DNA of 64,000 nucleotides, taken from positions 1,302,001-1,366,000 of the forward strand of contig CAWBHA010000003.1 of NCBI GenBank assembly GCA_963788585.1, written 5' to 3'. The translations under genes and the position numbers were made by a program. The notes beneath the pieces were generated by a model that was given only the letters and a program-made list of their open reading frames with translations, searched no databases and was not told where the DNA came from. Origin of the DNA: Bog-473 sp963788585 (GTDB taxonomy: Bacteria > Actinomycetota > Acidimicrobiia > Acidimicrobiales > RAAP-2). Numbering within the stretch: position 1 is the first letter of the stretch; every line of letters starts with the position of its first letter. Positions 23,923 to 33,525 of the stretch are shown here, in pieces.

Positions 23923-26717
23923 TCACGACGTCGTGAACCGGTAGGTGCCGCTCCCGACCGAGAGCACGGCGCGCCCGCCGGCCGGCGGGCGCACCGTCAC
24001 CCCCGGCGCCTGCGTCGCCGGCACGCCCCCCTCGACGCGCGCGCGGGATCCGTGGTGGGCAACTGGACGAGCGCCGACGCGTTGGCCGGCACGTCGAGCG
24101 TCAGCGCCACCCCGGCGCCGCGCCGTTGCCAGGAGACGGAGGCGGGGCCGGCGACGGTGGGCACCGACCCCGTGGCCCGGCGCAACCCCGACGCCGGCGG
24201 CGCAACGGCCAACCGAACCGTGCCGTCGGGGCCGGGCTCCACGATCGACACCCCGAGGAGCGTCTCCTGCATGGCGACCATGGCCGAGGAGCCCCAGCCG
24301 TGCGACATGGAGTCCCCGATCAGGTCGCTGGGCTTCCATTCTTCCCAGGTGAAGGTCCCCCCGGCCTCCACGATGTGGGCCCAGCCCGGCTCCGACGGGT
24401 CGGTGAGGGTGTGCACCATGACGTCGGGCGTGCCCGCCGCCGCGAGGGCGCGCATGAGCTCCAGGCCGTGGTTGGGTCCCAGGTCGATGCCCAGGCTGGC
24501 CACGTGAGCGGCCACCGCCGGCACGTCCGCCGCCGGCACCACGCCGTAGGCCAGCGCCAGTGCGTTGGCCTCCTGCGACGCGCTGGCGCTCTGCGTCCCG
24601 TTGGCTTCGACCCCGTCCACGTAGACGCCGTCGCTCCGTCGCAGGACGCCGTTGATCGCCGCGGTCAGCTCGGCCGCCCGCGCCCGCAGGGTCGCCGCAG
24701 CGGACGCGTCCCCGGCCAGGTCGGCCAGCTGGGCCACGCGGGTGAAGGCGTTGACGGACAGCACGTTGCTTGCGGTGTCCGCGGCGACGGAGAGGTCGTA
24801 GCCGTAGACGGGATCACCGTCGCTGGTGTCGCCCAGCCCGTAGAGCAGCCCGTTACCGGCCTGGCGCGCCGACCACAGCCAGTCCACCGCCCGAGAGACC
24901 GAGGGGTAGAGCGACACCGCGGTGCCCGTGTCGCCCGTCGACAGGTAGTAGCGCCACAGCCACTCGGGATAGAGCGCGGTGGAGGTCCCGAACCAGCGCG
25001 CGCCATCGCCGTTGGGGTAGATCGCGTTGACCCTGCCGTCCGGCCAGAAGCGCGCCTGGCCCCGCTCCACGTCGCGCAGCCCTTGCCAGGTCATGTTCTG
25101 ATCGCCGTAGACGAGCATGACCGCCTCGGACTCGTTGGCCGCGTCCCAGAGGAACTGGCCCTTCTCCCGGGTCGGGGTGTCGATGAACTGCTCCTGGCTG
25201 CAGTACAGGCAGGAGCGCGCCATGAGCCGCCAGACGGCATTGAGCATCCGGTTGTCCGACGAGAACGTCGCCATCGGGACCTCGGGCATGGCGGCGCGCC
25301 TGGTGATGGCGACGATCTGGTCCCGGCTCATGGATTGCCCCGGATTGTCGATCTGCACGTAGCGGTACCCGAAGTAGGTGAAGGCCTCGAAGGTCTGGTG
25401 GTCCCCCGTCCCCATGATGTAGGAGAACGAGAGGTTCGTCTCCTGCGTGCCGTGCAGCGTCGAGACCTGCCCATCGGGATCGAGCAGGTACCCCGCCCGC
25501 ATGGAGATCGTGTTCCCGGCCTGTCCCTGGCCGAACTCGATGCGCGGCCGAGCCGCGTACACCGCACCGAAGTCCGCCACGATCGCGCCGCCGGCGACGG
25601 TATGGACGCTGACGGGCAGGACGGTCGACTCACGGATCGTCGACCGCTGCGCGTACGTCTGGTTGAACGGCGCCGTGCCGGCGGCGCCGAGGACGGTGAC
25701 CGCGGACCACGAGCCGTCGTCGTACCCGGGACTCGACCACCCCTGGGGATGCTCCCGCCCGTCGACCCACTCCACGAAGTCGCAGCCCTCGGGGTTTCGT
25801 TGCGGCGACGGGAGCCACTCGGCCGGGCGCTCGCGCCAGCTCGCATCGGACCCGACAACGACGTTGCGGCCGTCGTCGTAGTGCAGGGACAACTGGAACA
25901 GGAGGCCTGGGGCAGACGCCGGCCGCCCCTTGCCGGGCCCGTACCACCGGTGCAGCACGCCGATGGCGCTGGTCCGACCCCCGGCCAGGGCACCGGTCAG
26001 GTCGACGGCGCGCGCGTACTGCTCGTCGGGATACGAGAAGCTGGGCCAGGCGTCCACGGGCACCCCGTCCACATACAGGCGGTACGTATGTGCGGCGGAG
26101 ACGTAGGCCGTGGCGCGCCGGAGGGTGCCGGTGGCCGGCGTGATCTCGGTGCGCAGGTAGGTCACGCGATCGGGCTGTTGCGAGTTCCCGGCGGGACGGA
26201 GCCACCGGCCCTGCCAGTCGGCGGCGCGCAGCGCCGTGGTGAACCGGGCCGGAGTCGAGACCGGCCCCCATCCCTCGGCCGCACCGCGCGTCTGGACCGT
26301 CCACTCGTAGGCCGCGTCGGCAGCGAGTGGCGGTCCCGCGTAGGCGACGAAGGCCTGGCGGGCCGACGGCGCTGTGCCGCTGTCCCACACGAGCCCACGG
26401 TGGGCCGGATCGGTCCGGCGGACCACGACGCGGTAGGCCGTCTGTGTCACCTGACGCCCGGGCCCCTGCAGGGTCCAGGCGAACGAGCAGTCGTCGGGGT
26501 CGACGCCGACGGGATCGACGAGACCGTTGAGCGTGAGCGCAGAGGCCCGCAGCGCGCCGCGTGGCCCCGCCGGCACGGTGCTCGCCAAGGGACGCTCCGC
26601 ATCCTCGTCACCGACGGCCTCCGCGCCAGCCGGCAGCGCGCCCGTCACCGCGGCGCCCGCGGCGATGCCGGTGGACGAGGCGAGGAAGGTGCGCCGGCCG
26701 AACCTGTTCCTGCTCAT
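23923..26717 (-). CDS. Tat-exported GH78-type alpha-L-rhamnosidase (C-terminal frameshift)
   Basis: Roughly 930 residues if corrected. A Tat signal (NRFGRRTFLASSTG) is followed by a fibronectin-like N-terminal region, jelly-roll domains with RTEITPA and PEGCDFVEWVDGREHPQGW, then the (alpha/alpha)6 catalytic barrel: SQEQFIDTPTREKGQFLWDAANESE (general acid Glu region), LWRYYLSTGD and GGTFTWEEWKPSDLIGDSMSHGW. It should cleave alpha-L-rhamnosides outside the cell. The literal frame stops at 23997 in an Arg-rich tail. A one-base loss or two-base gain in the (CG)n run at 24035-24045 hides the family end (LSVGSGTYRF), which stops at 23923. The start ATG overlaps the NHL-protein stop (ATGA), so the two are coexpressed. 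Confidence 0.88.
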
Positions 26718-27976
26718 GCCCCCCCGATCACCCGTACCTGGTCGAGACTGCGGTCGCTGTAGGAGAGGGCGCCAGACGACGACACCGCCACGCCGATCGG
26801 AGTCCCCATCCGAGTCAGCACCCAGCGTGTGCCGTCCCCGAGCCCTTCGGCCGTCGTGACCGGGACCGCGCCGGCCACGCTGTACATGTCGCCCGCGTGC
26901 ATCGTCCGCCCGAACAGCACCGCGGTGGTGGCGGGCACCACTCTGATCACGTGCATGAGACCGTCGGTGACGAACAGCGCGCCCGTCGGGCCGATGGCGA
27001 GCCCGCGGGGGTCGTTGAGCTCCGAGGCCACGCCCACGGCGGGGACGCCGTCTTGGAGATACGGCTGGTAGCCCCCGGTCCCACCCACGACGACGCCGAT
27101 GTCTCCTGCGCCGACCGGCGTGCCGTAGTAGGTCCCGCCGCGCGGAGGCGCGAGCAGCACCGACTGGTCCCCGTTGTCAGCCACGACAAGGTCGCCCGCG
27201 CTGTCCACGGCCACGGCCACGGGGTTCCACAGTTGCGCCGTTGCGACGGGGCCGCCCTGGCCCGACGACCCGCAGACGCCGGTGCCGGCCACGGTGTAGA
27301 GGTGCCCGGCCGTCATGGCCCGCCCGAAGAGCGTGGCGCTGCGGGCGGCGAGCACGCGTACCCTGCAATTGGCGGTGTCGGCGATGACCAGGTCGCCGAC
27401 CCCGTCGACCGCCACCCCCGTCGGCTCGTCGAGCTCGCTGGCTGGTCCGGCGAGGCCGTCCCCGTTGAAGCCGGCCTGGCCCGTCCCCGCCACCGTGACG
27501 ACCGCCCGGCCGGTCGGCCGCACGACCTGGACCCGCTGCGCCGTCGCCTCCGCGATGTAGACGTCACCCTGCGCATCGACGGCCACCCCGCTCGGGTGGC
27601 CGATGGAGCCCCGGACGGCGCACGATCCCCCGGCCAGGGTGGCGGCTCGCCCCGGCCGCAGCGGCAGGCCGTACCGGTTGCCGGCGCGCGCCGGCACCAC
27701 CAGGACCCGGCAGTGCCCGGTGTCGGCCACGAAGAGGTCACCCGCTGCGTCCAGAGCGATGCCGCCCGGGCTGTCGAGCTGGTCCGGACCCAGCATGCTG
27801 TGGACATTGACGCCATCCGCGCCCGTGCCCGCAGCACCGGCCCAGTCTCCGCCGGGAACCAGGTTCATCGTGCAGACCGCCAGCAGCACGACGACGCCGA
27901 GCCCGACCGGGCGGACGCGGGGCGTGGACGGTGTGCGCACGGCGACCATCATGCCGGTTGCGGCGGCCGCGGGCAT
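26714..27976 (-). CDS. Secreted NHL-repeat beta-propeller protein
   Basis: Up to 420 residues with an N-terminal signal (GLGVVVLLAVCTMNLVPG) and about six NHL repeats, each with a variant of P.GVAVD..GD..IADT...RV: SPGGIALDAAGDLFVADTGHCRV, HPSGVAVDAQGDVYIAEA, EPTGVAVDGVGDLVIADTANCRV, NPVAVAVDSAGDLVVADN. NHL propellers bind proteins, glycans or nucleic acids and rarely act as enzymes. Translational coupling with the rhamnosidase suggests it helps bind or present the same rhamnose-containing polymer (inference). Start ATG at 27976 is unsure; ATG pairs at 27952/27949 would give a more typical signal. Confidence 0.85.
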   Translation of the reverse strand: MPAAAATGMMVAVRTPSTPRVRPVGLGVVVLLAVCTMNLVPGGDWAGAAGTGADGVNVHSMLGPDQLDSPGGIALDAAGDLFVADTGHCRVLVVPARAGNRYGLPLRPGRAATLAGGSCAVRGSIGHPSGVAVDAQGDVYIAEATAQRVQVVRPTGRAVVTVAGTGQAGFNGDGLAGPASELDEPTGVAVDGVGDLVIADTANCRVRVLAARSATLFGRAMTAGHLYTVAGTGVCGSSGQGGPVATAQLWNPVAVAVDSAGDLVVADNGDQSVLLAPPRGGTYYGTPVGAGDIGVVVGGTGGYQPYLQDGVPAVGVASELNDPRGLAIGPTGALFVTDGLMHVIRVVPATTAVLFGRTMHAGDMYSVAGAVPVTTAEGLGDGTRWVLTRMGTPIGVAVSSSGALSYSDRSLDQVRVIGGA

Positions 27977-28078
27977 TGGCAGCGCGCCCTAAGTTGGCGG
28001 CGCCGTACGGTCACGCCCGACCGCCGAGCAACGCGCACCCACGAGCGTCGAGCACGCAATCGAGAAGAAGGAGGCCCT

Positions 28079-28837
28079 GTGCCCGGACCACCAGAAGAAG
28101 CCCTCACCGCCGGCAACGTCCTGCTGACCGGTCCCGACGGCGCCCAGATCAACGCGTACCAGGCGCTTCCTGCCGGCGCCGGGCCGTTCCCCGGGGTGTT
28201 GGTCATCCACCACCTTCCCGGGTGGGACTCGGGCACCAAGGAGATCACTCGGCGCTTCGCGGCGAGCGGTTACAACGCGCTCTGCCCCAACCTCTACGCC
28301 CGCCAGGGCCTCGATGTGGATCCCGACGACGCCGCGGCGGCGGCCCGCGAGGCGGGTGGCATTCCCGACGCGCAATTCGTCGGGGACGCCGGCGTGGCGG
28401 TGGATGCGCTGCGGGCCCTGCCGACCGCCAACGGCAAGGTCGGCGTGATCGGGTACTGCTCCGGCGGCCGCCACGCCTTCCTCACCGCGGTGAGCCTGCC
28501 TGTCGATGCGGCGGTCGACTGTTACGGCGCCTTCGTCACCGGAACCGTTCCGGACGGGTTCCCACTCAAGGTGACGCCGCTGGTCGACCGGACCCCGCAG
28601 CTCAACTGCCCCTTGCTCGGCCTCTTCGGCAACGACGACCAATTCCCGAGCCCAGAGCAAGTGGACGAACTCGAGCAGGCGCTCGAGGCGGCGGGCAAGA
28701 CCTACGAGTTCCATCGCTATGACGGCGCCGGCCACGCGTTCTTCTCGGTGGAGCGCCCTGCGTACCGACCCGAGGCCGCGGTCGACGGCTGGCAGCGCAT
28801 CTTCGACTGGTACGGCACCTACCTGGCGGGAGGCTGA
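28079..28837 (+). CDS. Dienelactone hydrolase family protein
   Basis: 252 residues; GTG at 28079 with GGAGG six bases upstream. Family marks: GVLVIHHLPGWDSGTKEITRRFAASGY, the nucleophile Cys in GVIGYCSGGRHAF, and the acid and His in FGNDDQFPSPEQ and YDGAGHAFFSVERPAYRP. Dienelactone hydrolases use a Cys-Asp-His triad to open lactones in aromatic degradation; many paralogues act on other esters. It begins a compact operon with a DUF6295 gene (2 bases apart) and a phosphotransferase. Confidence 0.93.
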   Translation: MPGPPEEALTAGNVLLTGPDGAQINAYQALPAGAGPFPGVLVIHHLPGWDSGTKEITRRFAASGYNALCPNLYARQGLDVDPDDAAAAAREAGGIPDAQFVGDAGVAVDALRALPTANGKVGVIGYCSGGRHAFLTAVSLPVDAAVDCYGAFVTGTVPDGFPLKVTPLVDRTPQLNCPLLGLFGNDDQFPSPEQVDELEQALEAAGKTYEFHRYDGAGHAFFSVERPAYRPEAAVDGWQRIFDWYGTYLAGG

Positions 28838-28839
28838 CC

Positions 28840-29099
28840 ATGTGCTCCTATCTCACCGTCGCCGCCGACGTCGCGGGCAGCGCCAAGGGCGCGCAGGGCT
28901 GGTTCGCCGTCACCGCAGCGCAGGTGTACTTCGACCACCCCTTCCACGCGCCGTTCGACCACACGCTCAACATCGACTTCCTCGACCCGGCGAAGGGCCC
29001 GGGGCGCGCGTCGCCGTCGAGCTCAGCGCGGCGTCGGCTCGCCGGCTCGTCGAGTCCATCAACGAGGCACTGGCCGCCGCCGGGGCCGCCGCCACGTGA
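28840..29099 (+). pseudogene. DUF6295-type small protein, one frameshift
   Basis: The ATG at 28840 opens MCSYLTVAADVAGSAKGAQGW, then YFDHPFHAPFDHTLNIDFLDPAKGPG. After that the frame turns into Arg/Ser/Pro-rich text, while the next frame continues as ARVAVELSAASARRLVESIN and stops at 29099. A base missing from the G run at 29001-29004 explains the break. Restored, it is an 86-residue protein of the DUF6295 kind, which is a small actinobacterial protein of unknown function with a beta-rich core and a C-terminal helix. Its corrected stop overlaps the next GTG (GTGA), which supports the corrected reading. Confidence 0.72.
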
Positions 29100-30046
29100 G
29101 CACACCCACCGGTCCGGCGGCCGGGGTCCACCTGCCGTGGGCCCGGGTGCCGGGGACGGTGCAGGCTTGGGCGGCCCGTTTCGGCGCGGGCGCGCCTCGG
29201 GCCGTGCGCGACCTCAGCGGCGGGTTCTCGCCCGGTGCCACCGCCGTCCTCGTCTGGCCGGAGGGATCCGTGTTCGTCAAGGCCGTCGGGAACGAATTGA
29301 ACGCCGAGTCACCGGAGATGCACCGGCGCGAAGCGGTCGTCTCCGCCGCGCTTCCGCCCTCGCCGCGGTTCCCGCGCCTGCTCGACACCTATGACGACGG
29401 CGGCTGGGTGGCGCTCGCCTTCGTGGCGGTCGACGGGAGGCCACCGCACCACCCGTGGGAGGCCGCGGAGCTCGCGGCGGTGTGCGCCGCTCTCGCGGCC
29501 GTGCACGGCGAGCTGACGCCCAGCCCGGCGTCCGGGCTGGAGACGCTCGAGATCCGGGCCGGCCGGCTCTTCGGCGGCTGGGCCTCGCTGGCGGCCGAGG
29601 GTGCGCCGGCCGGGCTGGACCCCTGGGCCCGCGACCATCTGAGGCAGTTGGCCGATCTGGAGTCGGGCTGGCCCGAGGCCTGCGCCGGGCCGACGCTCGT
29701 GCACGGGGACGTGCGCGGGGACAACGTCTTGGTCAGGGCCGGCGGCGACGTGGTCTTCGTGGACTGGCCCCACGCCGCGGTGGGCAATCCCGCCTTCGAC
29801 CTCGTCGCGTGGGCGCCTTCGGTGGTGCTCGAAGGGGGGCCGGAGCCCGAGGACCTGCTCGCCCGTTACCGGGGCGAACGGCCGCTCGATGACGACGCGG
29901 TCACCGTCCTGCTCGCCGCGATCGCCGGCTTCTTCATCTCGCACTCGCTCCGGCCGCCTCCCCCGGGACTGCCCACCCTCCGCCCTTTCCAGGCGGCCCA
30001 GGGCGCGGTGGCGCTGGGGTGGTTGCGGGGCCGGACCGGCTGGTGA
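29096..30046 (+). CDS. Aminoglycoside-phosphotransferase-fold kinase
   Basis: 316 residues of the APH/choline-kinase family: an N-lobe with FVKAVG (ATP-binding Lys), then the catalytic loop LVHGDVRGDNVLV (Asp and Asn) and the Mg-binding VFVDWPHAAVGNPAFDLVAW. It phosphorylates a small hydroxylated molecule; the family alone does not imply drug resistance. GTG at 29096 overlaps the corrected DUF6295 stop. It is the last gene of the dienelactone hydrolase operon. Confidence 0.9.
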   Translation: MSTPTGPAAGVHLPWARVPGTVQAWAARFGAGAPRAVRDLSGGFSPGATAVLVWPEGSVFVKAVGNELNAESPEMHRREAVVSAALPPSPRFPRLLDTYDDGGWVALAFVAVDGRPPHHPWEAAELAAVCAALAAVHGELTPSPASGLETLEIRAGRLFGGWASLAAEGAPAGLDPWARDHLRQLADLESGWPEACAGPTLVHGDVRGDNVLVRAGGDVVFVDWPHAAVGNPAFDLVAWAPSVVLEGGPEPEDLLARYRGERPLDDDAVTVLLAAIAGFFISHSLRPPPPGLPTLRPFQAAQGAVALGWLRGRTGW

Positions 30047-30091
30047 GGACTGGGCGTACGGACGCCCCCGCCCGCCGCTAGGTTCCGCAGC

Positions 30092-31024
30092 ATGCGCTTC
30101 GGACTGCAGATCCCCAACTTCGCCGGCGAGGCACCCGGCGACCTCTTCGACGGCGTGGTGCAGATGGCCACGGCGGCGGAGGAGACCGGATTCGACTCGG
30201 TCTGGGTGATGGACCACTTCTACCAGTTGCCCCCGCTGGGCGGACCCGCCGCGCCGATGCTCGACTCGTACACGCTGCTCGGCGCCCTGGCGGCCCGCAC
30301 CTCGAGGGTGCGGTTGGGTGCTCTGGTGACGGGCGTGACCTACCGCAACCCCGCGCACCTGGCCAAGATCGTCACCACGCTCGACGTCGTCAGCGGCGGC
30401 CGGGCTGTTCTCGGCCTCGGCGCGGCGTGGTACGACGTCGAGCACGACGGACTTGGCTTCGACTTCCCTCCCGCCGCGGAGCGCCTCGACCGCCTGGAGG
30501 AGGCGCTGCAGATCTGCCGTGCCATGTTCCGCGAGGAGGCACCGAGCTTCGATGGCCGCTACTACCGGATCCACGGCGCGCGCAACGTGCCGCGTCCCGT
30601 CCAGCCGGGCGGGCCGCCGGTCCTCGTCGGTGGCGGCGGGGAGAAGCGGACACTCCAGCTGGTGGCGCGCTACGCCGATATGGCGAACATCGTGGGCGAC
30701 GTGGCCACGATTGCGCACAAGGTGGACGTCCTGCGCGGGCACTGCAAGGCGGTCGGGCGGGATCCCTCGGAGATCACGGTGAGCCGTCTCGCCACGCTGG
30801 TCCTCACCAGCAGCGCGCAGGAGACGGCTGACACGAAGGACTTCCTGCGTCAAGCGACGGGAGAGGAGCCGACGACGTCGAACGTCGGGACACCGGACGA
30901 GTTGATCGGTCAGGTCGAGGAGCTGGCGGCCGCCGGCGTCGACTACTTCATCTTCAACGTGCCGACCGGAACACCCGACACGGTACGCCGGGTCGGCGAG
31001 GCGCTGGTCGCCACGCTGACGTGA
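30092..31024 (+). CDS. LLM-class F420-dependent oxidoreductase, paralogue A
   Basis: 310 residues, MRFGLQIPNFAGEAPGDLFDG at the start, then ETGFDSVWVMDHFYQLP, VRLGALVTGVTYRNPAHLAKIVTTLDVVSGGRAVLGLGAAWYDVEH and VLVGGGGEKRTLQLVARYADMANI. This is the F420-dependent branch of the luciferase-like family (cofactor inferred), with the two TIM-barrel loop signatures. It has a close paralogue at 31995 that shares TYR.P..LAK.VTTLDV.SGGRA.LGLGAAWY. The substrate is unknown. Confidence 0.93.
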   Translation: MRFGLQIPNFAGEAPGDLFDGVVQMATAAEETGFDSVWVMDHFYQLPPLGGPAAPMLDSYTLLGALAARTSRVRLGALVTGVTYRNPAHLAKIVTTLDVVSGGRAVLGLGAAWYDVEHDGLGFDFPPAAERLDRLEEALQICRAMFREEAPSFDGRYYRIHGARNVPRPVQPGGPPVLVGGGGEKRTLQLVARYADMANIVGDVATIAHKVDVLRGHCKAVGRDPSEITVSRLATLVLTSSAQETADTKDFLRQATGEEPTTSNVGTPDELIGQVEELAAAGVDYFIFNVPTGTPDTVRRVGEALVATLT

Positions 31025-31090
31025 CGTCGGGCCTCAGGGTGAATCCGCCTCCGCGACAACGGAGAGGTTTGCCGACCTCACATCGGTCGG

Positions 31091-31855
31091 TTAGCGCCGA
31101 GGGGTGACCGCGAACTTCAGATCGGCGAGCGCGGCCTCGAATTCGGCCGACCGGTTCCGGCGCGCCGCGTCGGCGGCCGCCAGTTGCTCCCCGGTCGGGT
31201 GCTCGCCGCCCGAGCGCATCAAGTGATCGGCCTCGATCGCAAAGGCCAGGCCGCGCAGGCTCTCCGCGCAGCGGCGACACATCGCCCCCAGCGCCTCGTC
31301 GGGAGCGCCGGCGGCGGCCCGCTCGAGGCTCTGCACCGCCTCGTCCACCTGGACACCGACGCTGGCCCGCCGTTGCTGGTCGTCCGTCTCCGTCTGCGAT
31401 TGCACGAGATCCCGCGCCAGTTCGGCCGCGGCGACGGCCGGACGGGCCAGGCGCTCCCAGTCCGTCTCACGACCACGGCGGCGGGTACGGGCGAGCAGGA
31501 GCAAGACGAGGATGATGGCCACGACAATGGCCACGGCCAGGAGGACCCATCCCCAGACCTTCGAGCTCGATGAGCTCTTCACCGTCGTCGCCGTTGTCGT
31601 CGTCGGGTGCGAGGTGGTCGTGGTGGGGTGGACCCTCGTCGACGTCGTCGTCGGCGCCCGAGTCGTGGTCGTGGTGGAGGGCGCGGTCGTCGGCGGGACG
31701 ATGGTGGTCGTCGTCGGGAGGACCGATGTTGTCGTCGTCGAGGTCGCGCTCGTTGGCGTGCTTTGCGCCGATGCGCTGTCGGCCGCCAGCCCGAGCAGGA
31801 GCGGTGTCGCCGCCACCGAGATGAGGGCGACCGTGACCATGTCCTTCGGACGCAT
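31091..31855 (-). CDS. Single-pass membrane protein with Thr-rich ectodomain
   Basis: 254 residues: signal-like helix (AATPLLLGLAADSASA), an almost pure Thr/Ser/Pro ectodomain of about 60 residues, one transmembrane helix (WGWVLLAVAIVVAIILVLLLLA, about 102-123), an Arg-rich stop-transfer and a helical cytosolic domain of about 125 residues (ETDWERLARPAVAAAELARDLV onwards). No catalytic motif is seen. The Thr-rich stalk would be heavily glycosylated or span the wall. Its function is unknown; it lies between two oxidoreductase genes transcribed the other way. Confidence 0.8.
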   Translation of the reverse strand: MRPKDMVTVALISVAATPLLLGLAADSASAQSTPTSATSTTTTSVLPTTTTIVPPTTAPSTTTTTRAPTTTSTRVHPTTTTSHPTTTTATTVKSSSSSKVWGWVLLAVAIVVAIILVLLLLARTRRRGRETDWERLARPAVAAAELARDLVQSQTETDDQQRRASVGVQVDEAVQSLERAAAGAPDEALGAMCRRCAESLRGLAFAIEADHLMRSGGEHPTGEQLAAADAARRNRSAEFEAALADLKFAVTPRR

Positions 31856-31994
31856 GAGGGCAGCCTACGGTCAGGCGCGGCGTCCGGAGAGGGATCACGG
31901 CGGACGCCCGTTGGGGGTCGTGCCGCCACGCGTCCGGACCAGATGGAGGCCGGGCAACCCGCGGTACCCTCGCCACAGCGACGAAAGGGACGAC

Positions 31995-32864
31995 ATGCAA
32001 CTCGACATCCATGTGCCGCGCTTCACGTGGCCGGGCGGCGCGGCGGCGATCGGGCCAACCTTTACCTCCCTGGCCCAGACGGCCGAGGCGATCGGCGTGC
32101 GCACGCTCTCCGTCATGGATCACTGGTTCCAGATGGAGATGTTGTGGCCCGCCGAGGAGCCGATGTTGGAGGGGTACACCGCACTCTCTTTCGCGGCGGC
32201 GAAGACGGAGCGGCTCCGGTTCCGGCTCCTCGTCGGCGGCGTCACCTACCGGCATCCGGGGCTCTTGGCCAAGACGGTGACGACCCTCGACGTCCTGTCG
32301 GGCGGCCGCGCCGAGCTCGGGCTGGGGGCAGCGTGGTACGAACGTGAGCACCTCGGGCTGGGGGTCCCGTTCCCGCCTCTCAAGGAACGCTACGAACGCC
32401 TGGACGAGACGATACGGATTTGCTTCCAGATGTGGAGCCCGGAGAACGGCGCGTTCGAAGGGGTGCACTACCGGCTGGCCGAGACGCTGTGTTCGCCTCA
32501 GCCGGTCAGCTCGCCCCGACCGAGGCTGCTGATCGGCGGGGGCGGGGAGCGCAAGACCCTCCGGCTCGTGGCCACGTACGCGGACGCCTGCAATATCATC
32601 GGTGACGCCTCGACCGTTGCGCACAAGGTCGCGGTGCTCGAGCGGCACTGCGCCGACGTCGGCCGTGATCCGGGCGACATCGAGGTGACGGCCCTCGTGA
32701 TGGCGACGGAGGACACGACGGCGGACGCCATCCTGCGCGAGGCGGAGGCACTCCGCACGGCCGGGGCCCGCACCATCGTGGCGCGCGCCGCGGGAACCGA
32801 GCCCTCGCGCTGGCTCGAGGAGACCTGGGGCCCCGTCGTACCGAAGCTGGCCGATCTCGGCTGA
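31995..32864 (+). CDS. LLM-class F420-dependent oxidoreductase, paralogue B
   Basis: 289 residues, start ATG 31995 with GAAAGGGA upstream. Signatures: GVRTLSVMDHWFQM, FRLLVGGVTYRHPGLLAKTVTTLDVLSGGRAELGLGAAWYEREH, RLLIGGGGERKTLRLVATYADACNIIGD. Strong similarity to the copy at 30092 suggests duplication around the Thr-rich membrane-protein gene. The ORF can be extended upstream to 31512 but that part is antisense to the neighbouring gene. It ends 38 bases before tRNA-Lys. Confidence 0.93.
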   Translation: MQLDIHVPRFTWPGGAAAIGPTFTSLAQTAEAIGVRTLSVMDHWFQMEMLWPAEEPMLEGYTALSFAAAKTERLRFRLLVGGVTYRHPGLLAKTVTTLDVLSGGRAELGLGAAWYEREHLGLGVPFPPLKERYERLDETIRICFQMWSPENGAFEGVHYRLAETLCSPQPVSSPRPRLLIGGGGERKTLRLVATYADACNIIGDASTVAHKVAVLERHCADVGRDPGDIEVTALVMATEDTTADAILREAEALRTAGARTIVARAAGTEPSRWLEETWGPVVPKLADLG

Positions 32865-32902
32865 GCCGTGGAGCCGGCCGTCGTCCGTTATCTTGCTGTC
32901 CC

Positions 32903-32978
32903 GGGCCGCTAGCTCATCCGGAAGAGCAGGGGACTTTTAATCCCAAGGTGCCGGGATCGAGACCCGGGCGGCCCACCA
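32903..32978 (+). tRNA. tRNA-Lys (anticodon TTT)
   Basis: Acceptor GGGCCGC pairs with GCGGCCC, discriminator A at 32975, encoded CCA at 32976-32978. D-stem GCTC/GAGC; anticodon loop CTTTTAA (U33 present, anticodon TTT); T-stem CCGGG/CCCGG with loop ATCGAGA. The anticodon stem has one G-A mismatch at its first pair. The 3' half from 32938 is repeated exactly at 34430, marking this gene as the integration target of the island to its right. Confidence 0.95.
32938..32978 (+). repeat. attL-like direct repeat within tRNA-Lys
   Basis: Left copy of the 41-base perfect repeat, spanning the end of the anticodon loop to the CCA end of tRNA-Lys(TTT). It is the site where the tRNA gene would be cut and restored by an integrase. 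Confidence 0.85.
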
Positions 32979-32991
32979 ATCTGGAACGGCT

Positions 32992-33525
32992 TCAGAACCC
33001 GATGTCCGGACCCTGACGTTCGATGGATCGAGATCGCTCGAGGACCTGACGAAGAACCGGAAGTACGGCTCTGTCCTTTTCGCGGCCTGCCGCCTCTTTC
33101 GATCGGATCACGTCTGCCAAACTTGCGACCTCGACCTGAAGGTTCTCGGTCAACTGCTCCCGGGTCGCTCCGCGCCGCAGATCGTCGTACCCTCGAGTCC
33201 CGTCTGGGAGGAACGCGATGTCGAGATAGCCGTGATCCGTGACGAATGTCCAGGTGGTTCCCCAATCGAACGAATGCTCATCGAGAGGAAACTCGACGGG
33301 CCCTTCGACCCCAGGAAGGCGCAGCGTCGACTTGAGTTCTCGAAGTGCGGCGGCGAGACGGCGCAGATTGGCACGGTCTCGCGACGGAGTGACATCGACA
33401 TCTCTTGTGATGTACGGCGATCCTCGCAACTCCGCTGCGAGTCCTCCGATGACGACGTAATGGACGCCATGCCGCTCGAGGACCTCAAGAAGTTGGTCTG
33501 GTCGATAAGGAACCCGCTCAGACAC
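32992..33525 (-). CDS. MNT/AbiEii-type nucleotidyltransferase (putative toxin)
   Basis: 177 residues. The polymerase-beta-like signature is YVVIGGLAAELRGSPYITRDVDVTPSR: GG, then Asp-x-Asp, as in minimal nucleotidyltransferases and AbiEii/AbiGii toxins. The rest is helical with a SKEAAGREKDRAVLPVL end typical of this group. Such enzymes modify tRNA or proteins when not restrained. It overlaps the upstream HTH gene by eight bases, so the two are one operon, the usual arrangement of an antitoxin-toxin pair. Toxicity is inference from family and layout. ATG at 33525 starts it. Confidence 0.82.
   Translation of the reverse strand: MSERVPYRPDQLLEVLERHGVHYVVIGGLAAELRGSPYITRDVDVTPSRDRANLRRLAAALRELKSTLRLPGVEGPVEFPLDEHSFDWGTTWTFVTDHGYLDIAFLPDGTRGYDDLRRGATREQLTENLQVEVASLADVIRSKEAAGREKDRAVLPVLRQVLERSRSIERQGPDIGF

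Noticed and set aside
29096..30046. Aminoglycoside resistance gene
   Set aside because: The fold is right, but the family includes many small-molecule kinases, and the dienelactone hydrolase/DUF6295 operon context gives no hint of drug resistance.
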